41,247 nt of DNA from Pseudomonadota bacterium (GTDB lineage: Bacteria; Pseudomonadota; Alphaproteobacteria; Rhizobiales; Beijerinckiaceae): NCBI GenBank assembly GCA_023423995.1, contig JAFAEL010000022.1:1-41247 (forward strand), given 5' to 3'. A program made the translations under genes and the position numbers. Shown in pieces: positions 25,661 through 33,789 of the stretch (its first letter is position 1; each line of letters opens with the position of its first letter). The notes under the pieces were generated by a model. The model ran no database searches. It was not told the origin of the DNA and was given only the letters and a program-made list of their open reading frames with translations.

Positions 25661-27867
25661 CAACCGTGTGTCTTCCCGGACCCGGTCGATGCGACCGTAC
25701 TCGATGCGAGCGCCATGAAGGCCTGAAACTTCCCGGCCTGGCAGAGTAGGAAACGGTCGACCGCAGAGAAGCCGAGACTTCTCGCATTCCTGACGATCTG
25801 GACGAGACCAGGCGCCACACCGGTGCCGACGACCCCCGAGAAGACGAGGTATGCGACCTTTCCGCCGGGGCTCAGGGATGGCCAGACCGCAATCACCTCG
25901 TTGAAGCAGAAGCAGCGATAGTTGTAGCGCTCGCGCCCGGCGAGAGCCGCGAAGGTGGCGTAGTGCCGTGCCTCGCGGCGCGCGGATTGGTTGTGACGGA
26001 CCACCAGGTTCGGATCGTACAGGACCGGCCAGCCCGATCGCTTGATGGCGAGCGAGAACTCGGCATCCTCCCAGGGCTGGGCGCCGTCGCCGCGAAGGAG
26101 CTCGTTGAACCTGCGCTGCTGCACGGCCGCCATCCTGAAGGACATGTTCGCCCCCTTCAGGACATCCACCGGGCGCGGCTCGCCGTAGCCGAGGTGGTGA
26201 TTGCCGACCACGCGGCCGAACCATTGCAGCTTGCCGACCGTGTCGCGTCGCCCGTCGATCGACGTCCCGTCGACCCAGACGATGTCCCGGCCGCCGAGCG
26301 CCCCGAGGCGCGGATTCTCGGCATAGTGGCGCCGGAGGGCCCCCGCCCATTGGGGCGGCGGCTCGGTGTCGTCGTCGATCATGGCCACGACGTCGGCCGT
26401 AGTCGTGTCCAGGCCGCGGTTCCGGGCAGCCACGACTCCCGGCCGATCCACGGCGTGGGCGCGAAGCGGAATCGCCGGGCGGCCCCTGAAGCGCTCGATG
26501 AGCCGGACCGTGTCCTCATCCTCCTCCCGGTAGATGATGTTGATGTCGTCCGGCGGGTCGTTCTGGCGGGCGAGCGCCTCCACGCATCGCTCGAGATCCG
26601 CAGCCCGCCGGTACGAGACGATGACGACGGAAAGGCTCGGCATCCTGCGCACATCGCCGCGCTGGCCGGGAGGCAGGGTGATCGACGAGACCAGGGCAGG
26701 GCTGCGCTCATCCAGGGACTCTGCCGCAGCCTGCTCATAGAGGTCGCCCAGGCGAGCTCCGATGACCTTCCAGTCGTTCTCGGCCGCGAAGGACTCGCAT
26801 TCCTGTTGCGAGGGAAGCTCCTCGCGGTTCCTGAGGACGCGGTCGAGCAGCGCGGCAAGATGCTCGGTCCCGATCCCGTCCGCCACAAGGCCGGGGCGGA
26901 AGCGGGCCATGATCTCCTGGAGACCGCCGACCGGCGTGGTCAGGACCGGCGTGCCGGCCGCGAGGGATTCCAGCGTGGTCAGGCCGAAGCCTTCGAGAGC
27001 GACGGAGGGCACGACGGAGAAGAGGGAGGCCCGATAGTACAGAGGGAGCTCGCCCTGCGGAACGCCGCCCAGGAACCGGATGCTGTCCCCCAGTCCCTCG
27101 GCGCGCTGTCGCAGTTCGTCCGCGAGAGGTCCGCGGCCGCCGACCAGGAGAACCACTCCCGGATGCGCCTGTTTCAGCTGCGCCATCGCGTCGATCAGGT
27201 TTTCGACGCCCATCCGCCTGACCAGGCGGCGGATGCAGAACACGTAGTCCCGATCGGGCCGCAGGCCGAGCCGGTCCTTGGCCTCCTCGCGGCTCTGCTC
27301 GACACGGAATTCGGCGGCGTTCACGCCGCCGGGCACGACGTGAATGCGTTCGCGCGGCACCCCGTATCTCGACGCCAGGAGCTGCTTGAAGCTTTCCGAC
27401 AGGACGATGATCGAACTCGATCGCGAGTAGACCGCGCGCTCGATCGTGAATTTGAGGCGGGCGGCGCCCGTCGTCGCTCCCTCCGCACGGCTCTCCTCGG
27501 CCCAGGGGCCGTGGAAATGCGTCACCAGCGGCCGGCCTCGAAGGAGGTCGAGCGAGGAGACGACGTGGGGCGCGAAGTGGGAGACCACGACATCCGGACG
27601 AAAGGACTTCAGCTCTGCGCGGATTGCGGCCCGGGAGGCGGTCAGGCGGCGGACGAAGCTGTCGGTGGGGGAGGCGAAGGCCCGCACCACGCCCTGCGAC
27701 ATTCGTGCGACATCCTCCGAGCCTACGACCAGGCCGCGATTGTCGAACCGCCCGTCGGTCGCCCGCAGGGCTTCGAGGTAATAGCGGGACAGCCCGCCCG
27801 GCTTCTCGTCGAACCAGTCGAGGCCGACCTGCAGGATCTTCGGGCGTGCGTGGCGGGGCGCCGTCAT
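25660..27867 (-). CDS. Two-domain glycosyltransferase: GT4 (GT-B) fused to GT2 (GT-A)
   Basis: A continuous 735-residue frame. Residues about 10-385 form a GT-B/GT4 enzyme (ILQVGLDWFDEKPGGLSRYY; VVPGGVNAAEF; FCIRRLVRRMGVENLIDAM; LEGFGLTTLESLAAG with EX7E). A linker (about 386-408) joins a GT-A/GT2 domain from about 412: SVVIVSYRRAADLERCVEAL, acidic metal site MIDDDTEPPP, GANMSFR and the base motif EDAEFSLAIKR. A hydrophobic segment near residue 690 may associate with the membrane. It probably adds two successive sugars to the EPS repeat. An internal ATG at 26643 could start the GT2 part separately. It overlaps the export gene by 4 bp. Confidence 0.9.
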   Translation of the reverse strand: MTAPRHARPKILQVGLDWFDEKPGGLSRYYLEALRATDGRFDNRGLVVGSEDVARMSQGVVRAFASPTDSFVRRLTASRAAIRAELKSFRPDVVVSHFAPHVVSSLDLLRGRPLVTHFHGPWAEESRAEGATTGAARLKFTIERAVYSRSSSIIVLSESFKQLLASRYGVPRERIHVVPGGVNAAEFRVEQSREEAKDRLGLRPDRDYVFCIRRLVRRMGVENLIDAMAQLKQAHPGVVLLVGGRGPLADELRQRAEGLGDSIRFLGGVPQGELPLYYRASLFSVVPSVALEGFGLTTLESLAAGTPVLTTPVGGLQEIMARFRPGLVADGIGTEHLAALLDRVLRNREELPSQQECESFAAENDWKVIGARLGDLYEQAAAESLDERSPALVSSITLPPGQRGDVRRMPSLSVVIVSYRRAADLERCVEALARQNDPPDDINIIYREEDEDTVRLIERFRGRPAIPLRAHAVDRPGVVAARNRGLDTTTADVVAMIDDDTEPPPQWAGALRRHYAENPRLGALGGRDIVWVDGTSIDGRRDTVGKLQWFGRVVGNHHLGYGEPRPVDVLKGANMSFRMAAVQQRRFNELLRGDGAQPWEDAEFSLAIKRSGWPVLYDPNLVVRHNQSARREARHYATFAALAGRERYNYRCFCFNEVIAVWPSLSPGGKVAYLVFSGVVGTGVAPGLVQIVRNARSLGFSAVDRFLLCQAGKFQAFMALASSTVASTGSGKTHG

Positions 27868-29231
27868 TGGCTCCTCCGCGTGGCTGCCTCGGGCGCGGCC
27901 GCTCGGGCAGGCGGCGCCCGCTCGATCGCGGGCGGGTCGCGGAAATACGAGGCCTGCAGGGAGACCTCGATGATGTCGCCGGGATCGAGCACCGTATCCT
28001 CGCTGGCCTTGATGCGTTCGGGCCCTTTGGGACCCATTCGCGTCACTTCGATCTCGGGCCGGGCCACGTTGTCGCGAACGAGCTGCGACTTGACCATGCC
28101 GGTATAGACGAGCTTGTCGCCGAGCCCCGAGAGCTTGCTTTTCAGGCTCTCCACCTCGAGCCGTGCCGTCTGGAGCTTCTCGGCCACCTCAAGCCGCCGG
28201 TCGTCCTCGATGCGGTCGAGCTTGCGGCTGACGTCCTCGAATTCCCGCTGGGTGGCGGCGATCTGGGCGGTGGTCTGAAGTACGCGCGTGGACGAGAGCA
28301 GCAGCGAACGACGGGCGTCCGTCACCCGCGGCGCGACCGTCGATCCCTTGCTGAGGAGATCGGAGACGCGGGTCAGTTCCGCGGTGTCCAGCTGCACGCC
28401 CTCCTTCTCTTTCGCGACCTGCTCCCGGAGCTCGGCGAGCTGCTCGCGGCCGAGGTCGAGGCGACGGCGAAGGGACTGGAGTTCCTTGCGTTTCTCCTCT
28501 CGGCGCGTCTCGAAGCGCTCCCGCTCCAGGGAGAGGAGATTCTGCACGAAGGCGGAATCGCGATCGATCTCGAGGCCTTCGCCACTGAAGGAGGAAGCGT
28601 TCGCAAGTTCCGCCTCGAGCCGAGCGGCCTCGATCAGCTGGCGGATATACGCGGCACGCGATGCCTCGTACTCCGCCTTCTGGTCGATCGCGGACAGGAA
28701 GGGATTGTCCATGCGGATGCGCATGATGTCGTAGCCGCCGGCGAGCGAGATCGCCTGCTTGACCGACATCCCGGGACGGAATTCCTGCTGCCCCGGCTTG
28801 GAGATGTCGCCCGACAGGTAGACGGGCCGATAGGACGCAATGCTGACGCCGATTTCATCCGGATCTATGACGGAGACCACCTCCTGGCCGTTGGCCGTGT
28901 AACGCCTGATCCGCTTCGAGGAGAGCAGCTGCTGCACGGCCGCCCGGAACGCGTCGACGGTCATGCCCTCCGCTTTGATGTTGCCCGCCAGGGGGACCGA
29001 GGAGGTTCCATCCAGGCTGATCGGGGAGCGCGCACGCGCCTCCGGCATTCCGACGATCGAAATCTCGAGCACGTCACCAGGCCGGAGCAGGTACTCCGCC
29101 CGCCCTGTCTGCGGGATAAGAATACCGCAGACAGCTGCGAGGGTCGCGACGAGGGGCGCCCGGGCGTGATGGCCCGAGGCCGCACGCCGCGACGCCCGGC
29201 CTTCCCCTCTTTCAGAACTTTCGGGCGGCAT
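27864..29231 (-). CDS. Polysaccharide export protein, Wza/ExoF/GumB-like (OPX)
   Basis: A 455-residue exported protein. A signal-like hydrophobic stretch spans about residues 26-45. The Poly_export domain begins YLLRPGDVLEISIVG (47-61), and an SLBB-like segment VYLSGDISKPG...GMSVKQAISLAGGY covers about 137-167. A long coiled-coil/helical region (about 180-350) and a second SLBB-like part near the C-terminus follow. It forms or serves the outer-membrane conduit for EPS. The long coiled coil resembles ExoF more than compact Wza; no lipobox Cys is evident. ATG 29231 was chosen over an in-frame TTG at 29246 because GGAGG lies five bases upstream. It is the first gene of the transcript running to 23223. 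Confidence 0.9.
   Translation of the reverse strand: MPPESSERGEGRASRRAASGHHARAPLVATLAAVCGILIPQTGRAEYLLRPGDVLEISIVGMPEARARSPISLDGTSSVPLAGNIKAEGMTVDAFRAAVQQLLSSKRIRRYTANGQEVVSVIDPDEIGVSIASYRPVYLSGDISKPGQQEFRPGMSVKQAISLAGGYDIMRIRMDNPFLSAIDQKAEYEASRAAYIRQLIEAARLEAELANASSFSGEGLEIDRDSAFVQNLLSLERERFETRREEKRKELQSLRRRLDLGREQLAELREQVAKEKEGVQLDTAELTRVSDLLSKGSTVAPRVTDARRSLLLSSTRVLQTTAQIAATQREFEDVSRKLDRIEDDRRLEVAEKLQTARLEVESLKSKLSGLGDKLVYTGMVKSQLVRDNVARPEIEVTRMGPKGPERIKASEDTVLDPGDIIEVSLQASYFRDPPAIERAPPARAAAPEAATRRSQ
29105..29134. repeat. 10-bp perfect inverted repeat inside the export-gene signal region
   Basis: CTGTCTGCGG at 29105-29114 and CCGCAGACAG at 29125-29134 are perfect complements around a 10-nt AT-rich loop. 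It lies within codons about 33-42 of the export gene, over its hydrophobic export segment. In mRNA it would form a strong early hairpin. A coding coincidence is possible. Confidence 0.4.
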
Positions 29232-29581
29232 CGGCGCCTCCTGCAAAGAGTGGCCCAGCGCTTCGCCGCCGATTGTTGCAATTTTGGGACCTCACTGGGG
29301 CGCTGGCTCGACGAGTGGTTGCAATTGCCACCGGGCGTCGGAGTTCCCGAGACGGCTTGCCGCGCGTGCCCCATCCTCGTCGGGGTCCCTCCGCGATGCG
29401 CGGCAAGGACCTTGCGAGCATGCAACTGGGGAGGGGCTCTGGCAGGCCCGGCCGGCAACTGATGAGCACTTGTCGACGTTCATGAAGTCGATCCCACGGG
29501 ATCTGGTTCGGGGTCGGTTGCTTGTGCTTCAGGTGCAAGCAATCTTCGGGAATGGTGTGGTAGAGCGAGGGTGATCCATCG
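29232..29581. promoter_or_regulatory. Divergent promoter region of the export operon and oxygenase gene
   Basis: This 350-bp non-coding gap separates the export gene (minus) from the oxygenase gene (plus). It carries two copies of GTTGCAATT, at 29275-29283 and 29318-29326. They are 43 bp apart, about four helical turns, a pattern fitting cooperative regulator binding. The rest holds only the inverted repeat at 29518-29542. No confident -35/-10 boxes were found. Confidence 0.45.
29518..29542. repeat. TTGCTTG...CAAGCAA inverted repeat upstream of oxygenase gene
   Basis: Perfect 7-bp arms at 29518-29524 and 29536-29542 flank 11 nt, and further inner pairs are possible with G-U. It lies 40 bp upstream of the oxygenase ATG. 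It could be a DNA operator or a 5'-leader hairpin. Confidence 0.4.
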
Positions 29582-30529
29582 ATGAACAGTATGAGATTTG
29601 CTCGCAAGCTCTTCCAGAAAGCAGTCAGTCTTCCGTCCGAGTTCGCCTTCCGGTTCAGTTCAAAGCCATCCCGCGATGCTATCATGGCGCTCCCGGCGCG
29701 GCCGCCGGATAGCCGCGATCCCCTGAGCACGCAGGCCACGGCCGGATTGCGGGAGGCCGGATACTTCCTCACCGATCTCGATACGCTGGACGTGGATGGC
29801 ACGTCCGCGATGCAGAGTGCGGGCGAGAACCTGTTCGAGCGGCTCAGGAAACGCGCTTATGCCCCGGCCCAGACCGGCGTTCATACCGTCACGGCCACCC
29901 GCGAGGACCTGGTGGGTGCGGAGGCGATCTTCTACTGGGGCCTCAACGACCGCGTCCTGTCGATCGTGTCGGATTATCTCGGCCAGCCACCGGCCTATGA
30001 CGGGTTCTCCGCCTATTACAGCCGCAGCGACGGCCGGCAGGCCGGGCCTCGTCTCTGGCACAAGGACCGCGAGGATCTTTGCATGGTCAAGGTGGCCGTC
30101 TACTTCACCGACGTGGACGACGCTTCCGGACCTTACGAGGTCCTCAAGCCCCAATACGGCAGGCTGATCGACGGATCTCACTACGAGAACATGACGGACG
30201 AGCGGATTCTCTCGGTCCTCGGGGCGGGTCAGGAGGCCAGCTTCGCGAGTCGCTGCACCGGCAAGGCCGGCACGGTCATCTTTTCGGACACCGCGCTGCA
30301 TTACCATCGCGGCCGTCCGCCGACCGCCCGTGACCGGTGCGCGATCTTCTACAGCTATTTCTCGCGCAATCCGCGCTATCCGTATTTCTGCGAGCGGTCC
30401 GCCTATTCGCGCGCGCAGCTGCAGGCGCTGGCCAGGCCGCTGCCCGAGGCGAAGCGGAAGTCGGTGCTTTGGCGACACGACCTCCCGCTCCGCTCCCGGC
30501 TGATCCCCCGGAATCGCGTCACGGTGTGA
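29582..30529 (+). CDS. Phytanoyl-CoA dioxygenase (PhyH)-like Fe(II)/2-oxoglutarate oxygenase
   Basis: A 315-residue protein with the PhyH jelly-roll pattern. The likely iron facial triad is His160-x-Asp162 (LWHKDRED) with His240 or His242 (LHYHRGRPP), and a nearby Arg (244 or 250) would bind 2-oxoglutarate. The VAVYFTDVDDASGPYEVLKP strand between them is typical (VxVALxDxxxxNGPLxVxPGSH pattern). Members hydroxylate or otherwise oxidise lipids, sugars and natural products. It is divergent from the EPS export gene, so modification of an EPS component is plausible but unproven. GCGAGGG precedes the ATG; an in-frame ATG at 29591 is an alternative start. Confidence 0.8.
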   Translation: MNSMRFARKLFQKAVSLPSEFAFRFSSKPSRDAIMALPARPPDSRDPLSTQATAGLREAGYFLTDLDTLDVDGTSAMQSAGENLFERLRKRAYAPAQTGVHTVTATREDLVGAEAIFYWGLNDRVLSIVSDYLGQPPAYDGFSAYYSRSDGRQAGPRLWHKDREDLCMVKVAVYFTDVDDASGPYEVLKPQYGRLIDGSHYENMTDERILSVLGAGQEASFASRCTGKAGTVIFSDTALHYHRGRPPTARDRCAIFYSYFSRNPRYPYFCERSAYSRAQLQALARPLPEAKRKSVLWRHDLPLRSRLIPRNRVTV

Positions 30530-30560
30530 GCGCTCAACGCCGTTGCGCTTGGCTTCGGCG

Positions 30561-30585
30561 CTGCGCGTGACCCGGGCCCGCGCAG
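30561..30585. terminator. Possible bidirectional terminator hairpin
   Basis: CTGCGCG (30561-30567) and CGCGCAG (30579-30585) are 7-bp complementary arms around 11 nt. They lie in the 79-bp gap between two convergent genes, the oxygenase and the PLP enzyme. There is no T-run, so an intrinsic terminator is not certain. Confidence 0.3.
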
Positions 30586-30608
30586 GGCGCAGAGCCCGGA
30601 CACCGCAC

Positions 30609-31886
30609 TCAGCTCGCGAGAGCCTGAGTGAGGTCGGCGATCAGGTCGTCCGGGTGCTCGATCCCGATCGAGACGCGGATCGTGGCATCCGTCACGCCCA
30701 ACCGGTCGCGCACGCTCTTCGGCACGCCCGAATGCGTCGTGGAGGCGGGGTGGCTGGCCAGCGACTCCGTGCCTCCGAGGCTTACGGCGAGCTTGAAGAG
30801 CTGGAGGGCATTCAGGACGCGAAAGGCCTCGGCCTCGCTCCCCTTCACGTCGAACGAGAAGGTCGAGCCGGCTGCGGTGCACTGAGCCTCGTAGACTTCG
30901 CGAACCCGTTCCCCGGAAACGTGGCTCAGGTGGTGGACGCGGTCGACCGAAGGGTGAGACGCCAGCATCGCGGCGACCAGCTCGGCATTGCGGTTCGCCT
31001 TCTCCATCCGGAGCGCGAGGGTCTCCAGCGAGCGTCCCAGCATCCAGCACGAATGCGGATCGAGCTGCGTGCCGATTGCCGAGCGCAGCAGACGGATGGG
31101 GCGGAGCGTCTCCTTCGAGCCGAGCGCCGCACCGGCGATAAGGTCGGAATGGCCGCCCACATACTTGGTCAGCGAATAGAGCGAGACATCCGCTCCGTGA
31201 TCCAGCGGCCGCTGGAAGGCCGGGCCGAGAAGCGTGTTGTCGCACAGGACCATGGGCCGACGCCCGCCCTGGCGCCGCTCGATCTCGTCGGCAGCGCGCC
31301 GGACCATGCGGATGTCCACCAGCGTATTCAGGGGGTTCGACGGCGTCTCGATCATCACGACCGCGACCGGGCCGAGGCGCATGGCGGCCTCCGCGGCCTC
31401 CCTGACGGCGCTCTCGTCCGTGCCGTCATGAAAGCCGACGGCGTGCATTCCGAAGCCAGCGAGCGTCTTGGCGATCAGGGTCTCGGTGCCGCCGTAGAGA
31501 GGCTGCGAGTGCAGGATCACATCGCCGGGCTTCGCGAAGGCCAGGATAGTCGTGGCGATCGCGGACATTCCCGAGGAGAACAGGAGGCCTGCCTCGGCCC
31601 GCTCGTAGGCGGCCAATCTGTCTTCGACGATCTCCGCGTTGGGATGGTTGAAGCGCGAGTAGACCAGTCCGGCTGCCCGTCCCTGCTCCGGCTCGCGCCG
31701 TCCGGCGACGTAGTCGAAGAACTCCTTGCCGTGCTCGGCCGAGTTGAACACGAAGGTCGAGGTCAGGAAGACAGGCGGCTTGACGGCGCCTTCCGAGAGC
31801 TTGGGGTCATAGCCGTAGCCGACCATCAGGGTTTCGGGCTGGAGGAGACGGTCCCCGAGCCTGTCTTTGTGGTAGCCGTCTGCCAT
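30609..31886 (-). CDS. Cystathionine gamma-synthase family PLP-dependent enzyme
   Basis: A 425-residue Cys/Met-metabolism PLP enzyme. YSRFNHPN (about 76-83) binds the phosphate from the neighbouring subunit. SSGMSAI follows at 104-110, and the PLP-contacting Asp216 is in LCDNTLLGP. The Schiff-base Lys is 241 in [11 protein letters not shown]. Family reactions include cystathionine synthesis or cleavage, O-acylhomoserine sulfhydrylation and methionine gamma-lysis. Residues that would decide between these cannot be judged by eye. ATG 31886 is preceded by GGAGAAGG. It converges on the oxygenase and is divergent from the LssY-domain gene; no sulfur-metabolism partner is adjacent. Confidence 0.92.
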   Translation of the reverse strand: MADGYHKDRLGDRLLQPETLMVGYGYDPKLSEGAVKPPVFLTSTFVFNSAEHGKEFFDYVAGRREPEQGRAAGLVYSRFNHPNAEIVEDRLAAYERAEAGLLFSSGMSAIATTILAFAKPGDVILHSQPLYGGTETLIAKTLAGFGMHAVGFHDGTDESAVREAAEAAMRLGPVAVVMIETPSNPLNTLVDIRMVRRAADEIERRQGGRRPMVLCDNTLLGPAFQRPLDHGADVSLYSLTKYVGGHSDLIAGAALGSKETLRPIRLLRSAIGTQLDPHSCWMLGRSLETLALRMEKANRNAELVAAMLASHPSVDRVHHLSHVSGERVREVYEAQCTAAGSTFSFDVKGSEAEAFRVLNALQLFKLAVSLGGTESLASHPASTTHSGVPKSVRDRLGVTDATIRVSIGIEHPDDLIADLTQALAS

Positions 31887-31937
31887 CGCGCCTTCTCCTC
31901 GGTCCGGCCCAGCATCGCCGGCCGGCAGGCCAGGATA

Positions 31938-31958
31938 CCGGAGATCGCGTATCTCGGG
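31938..31958. promoter_or_regulatory. Inverted repeat in divergent promoter
   Basis: GAGAT-CGCGT-ATCTC at 31941-31955, extended by outer CC/GG pairs after one mismatch, lies 52 bp upstream of the PLP-enzyme start. Its position suits an operator for either divergent gene. No regulator gene is adjacent. Confidence 0.35.
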
Positions 31959-31998
31959 CGATCCGATATGCTGTCCCACAGCAGCGGTTCCGCAGGGC

Positions 31999-32012
31999 GC
32001 CGCACGTGCGGC
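31999..32012. promoter_or_regulatory. 14-bp perfect palindrome GCCGCACGTGCGGC
   Basis: A perfect palindrome with a CACGTG core ends one base before the TTG start assigned to the LssY-domain gene. It could be an operator, or it could mean that the true start lies elsewhere, since no ribosome-binding site fits there. Confidence 0.35.
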
Positions 32013-32013
32013 C

Positions 32014-32889
32014 TTGCGGGGGACAACGCGCGAAGAGGGCAGCATCATTCGTCCCCGTTCCACCATATCCGCAGGCCGCGCGGAGCATCGGCGCCGGCGT
32101 TCGCGGCGCCTTGCGATCGGGTCCGTCTCCCTGCTGATGGTCTACGGCGCGACGGCCTACCTGCTGTTGCCTTGGGCCTGGACGCATTACGAGCATCAGC
32201 GCGGCCTCGCGCGCCTGCCGATGGTCACCGCAACGGCCCAGGGAATCCCGGGAGATCCGCTGAATGTCGGGCTGGTCGGATCCCGCGAGGAGGTCGTGCG
32301 CGCCATGACGGCTGCCGGCTGGTTTGCGGCCGACCCGATCACCTGGCGGACCAGCATCGAGATCGTCGGCAGCGTGCTGCTCGACCGGCCCTACCGGGAC
32401 GCTCCGGTCAGCCCGCTCTTCTATGACGGGCGGCGCGAGGATCTGGCCTTCGAGAAGCCCGCGGCGACGAGCCCGGACCGACGGAACCACGTCCGGTTCT
32501 GGAGGGTGCTGGAATCCGGGCAGGAGGGGCGGCCGGTCTGGCTCGGCTCGGCGACCTTCGACCAGAGCGTGGGGCTGTCCCACCTCACCGGGGCGGTCAC
32601 GCACCACATCGCGCCCGACATCGATGCCGAGCGCGAACTCCTGGCGGCCAACCTCGAAGCGACCGGAATGGTCGAGAGGCGCTACACCATCTCCGGCATC
32701 GGCCCGACCCTGTTCGGGCGAAACGGCGAGGGTGACCGCTACTACACGGACGGCGAGATCCTGGTCAGTGTTCTGACCCCGGACGGGCAGCCACGGTCCG
32801 AAGCCGCCGACCGCCTTCCTCCACCCACCCTCGTCGACGTCAAGAACAGGGTGTTTGCGAGGCTGCGGAGTGGCTTGCCGGGGCCTTGA
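32014..32889 (+). CDS. LssY C-terminal domain membrane protein
   Basis: A 291-residue protein with an Arg-rich N-terminus, one membrane helix (about residues 34-54, [21 protein letters not shown]) and a periplasmic LssY_C domain. The domain is recognised from [61 protein letters not shown] and [15 protein letters not shown]. LssY_C is known from a Legionella type I secretion-linked protein and occurs fused to PAP2 phosphatases; its activity is not established. The TTG start is weakly supported, but no other start precedes the helix. It is divergent from the PLP enzyme, with no functional partner visible. Confidence 0.75.
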   Translation: MRGTTREEGSIIRPRSTISAGRAEHRRRRSRRLAIGSVSLLMVYGATAYLLLPWAWTHYEHQRGLARLPMVTATAQGIPGDPLNVGLVGSREEVVRAMTAAGWFAADPITWRTSIEIVGSVLLDRPYRDAPVSPLFYDGRREDLAFEKPAATSPDRRNHVRFWRVLESGQEGRPVWLGSATFDQSVGLSHLTGAVTHHIAPDIDAERELLAANLEATGMVERRYTISGIGPTLFGRNGEGDRYYTDGEILVSVLTPDGQPRSEAADRLPPPTLVDVKNRVFARLRSGLPGP

Positions 32890-32910
32890 GGCGCCAGACC
32901 GCGGCCGTGC

Positions 32911-33777
32911 TCAATGCGCGCCGGGCTCCGGCAGGAGAGTCGCGATCGCTGCTCCGTCGAGTTCGCTCTTTCCCTGCGCGACCATGAGCCGGAACATGGT
33001 GAGCGCCTGGGACAGCATCGGCATCGCGAGATGCTGGGCGCGGCTCGCCTCGTGCACCAGTTCGAGATCCTTCAGGATCTGCCTCGCGTAGCCGCGGGGC
33101 GCGTAATCCTGCGTGACCATGCGGGGAAAGATCGCCTGCAGCACGGCCGAGTTGCCGAGTCCCGGCGCGAGCGCAGCCGGGATGCGGGATGCGTCCACGC
33201 CATAGGCTTCGGCGAGGCGGAGGCCCTCGGCGCAGACGACATAGTTGGTCAGGCAGAGGGCCTGGTTGACGAGCTTGGTCGCCTGGCCCGCGCCCGTCGG
33301 ACCCATATGGGTCGCGAGGCCGAGCTGCTCGAGCACCGGGCGCGCGCTTTCGACCGCGCCTGCTTGGCCGCCTGCCATGATGGCAAGCGTGCCGGCCTCG
33401 GCAGCGGGCGGGCCTCCCGAGACAGGAGCATCGATGAAGGCGCCCCCGGCGCCGGCCACGGCTGCGGCGATCTCCTGCGTGATGCCCATCTCGGTGGTCG
33501 AGACGTCGATGACCGTCTTGCCCGCGAGAGCGCCCTTCGCGGCAAGCCCGAGGACCACCTCGCGGACCGCCGCCGAGGTGGTGACGCAGACGAAGACGAG
33601 GCTTGCCGCTGAGGCTGCCTCCGTGGCGGAGCCGGCCGGCACGACGCCCCACCGCTGCGCCTCGCTGATCCGGGCCGGCTCGGCATCATAGCCGATGACG
33701 CGGTGCCCGCAGGAGACGAGGCGCTTCGTGAAGCCCGCGCCCATGAGGCCGAGTCCGATGAAGCCGATATCCGCCAT
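32911..33777 (-). CDS. NAD(P)-dependent beta-hydroxyacid dehydrogenase (3-hydroxyisobutyrate dehydrogenase family)
   Basis: A 288-residue enzyme. The N-terminal dinucleotide motif is GFIGLGLMGAGF (5-16), the substrate loop DAPVSGGPPAAEAGTL is at 116-131, and the catalytic Lys168 is in GAGQATKLVNQ. The family oxidises 3-hydroxyacids or reduces 2-oxo-3-hydroxyacids (3-hydroxyisobutyrate, tartronate semialdehyde, L-threonate and similar). It lies 12 bp downstream of the amidohydrolase gene, so the two form an operon. Divergence from the TRAP/FAH cluster suggests catabolism of an imported hydroxy acid. The ATG follows AAAGGA. Substrate not resolved. Confidence 0.9.
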   Translation of the reverse strand: MADIGFIGLGLMGAGFTKRLVSCGHRVIGYDAEPARISEAQRWGVVPAGSATEAASAASLVFVCVTTSAAVREVVLGLAAKGALAGKTVIDVSTTEMGITQEIAAAVAGAGGAFIDAPVSGGPPAAEAGTLAIMAGGQAGAVESARPVLEQLGLATHMGPTGAGQATKLVNQALCLTNYVVCAEGLRLAEAYGVDASRIPAALAPGLGNSAVLQAIFPRMVTQDYAPRGYARQILKDLELVHEASRAQHLAMPMLSQALTMFRLMVAQGKSELDGAAIATLLPEPGAH

Positions 33778-33789
33778 GAGGCCGTCCTT

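Noticed and set aside
25963..28107. Long plus-strand open frame (about 714 codons) opposite the GT4-GT2 and export genes
   Set aside because: It is antisense to well-recognised genes, has Arg/Asp/His-rich composition without domains, and is expected from GC-rich codon usage.
30543..32426. Long plus-strand frame (about 627 codons) opposite the PLP enzyme and overlapping the LssY-domain gene
   Set aside because: No family motif is visible, and it covers two genes with clear conserved motifs in other frames.
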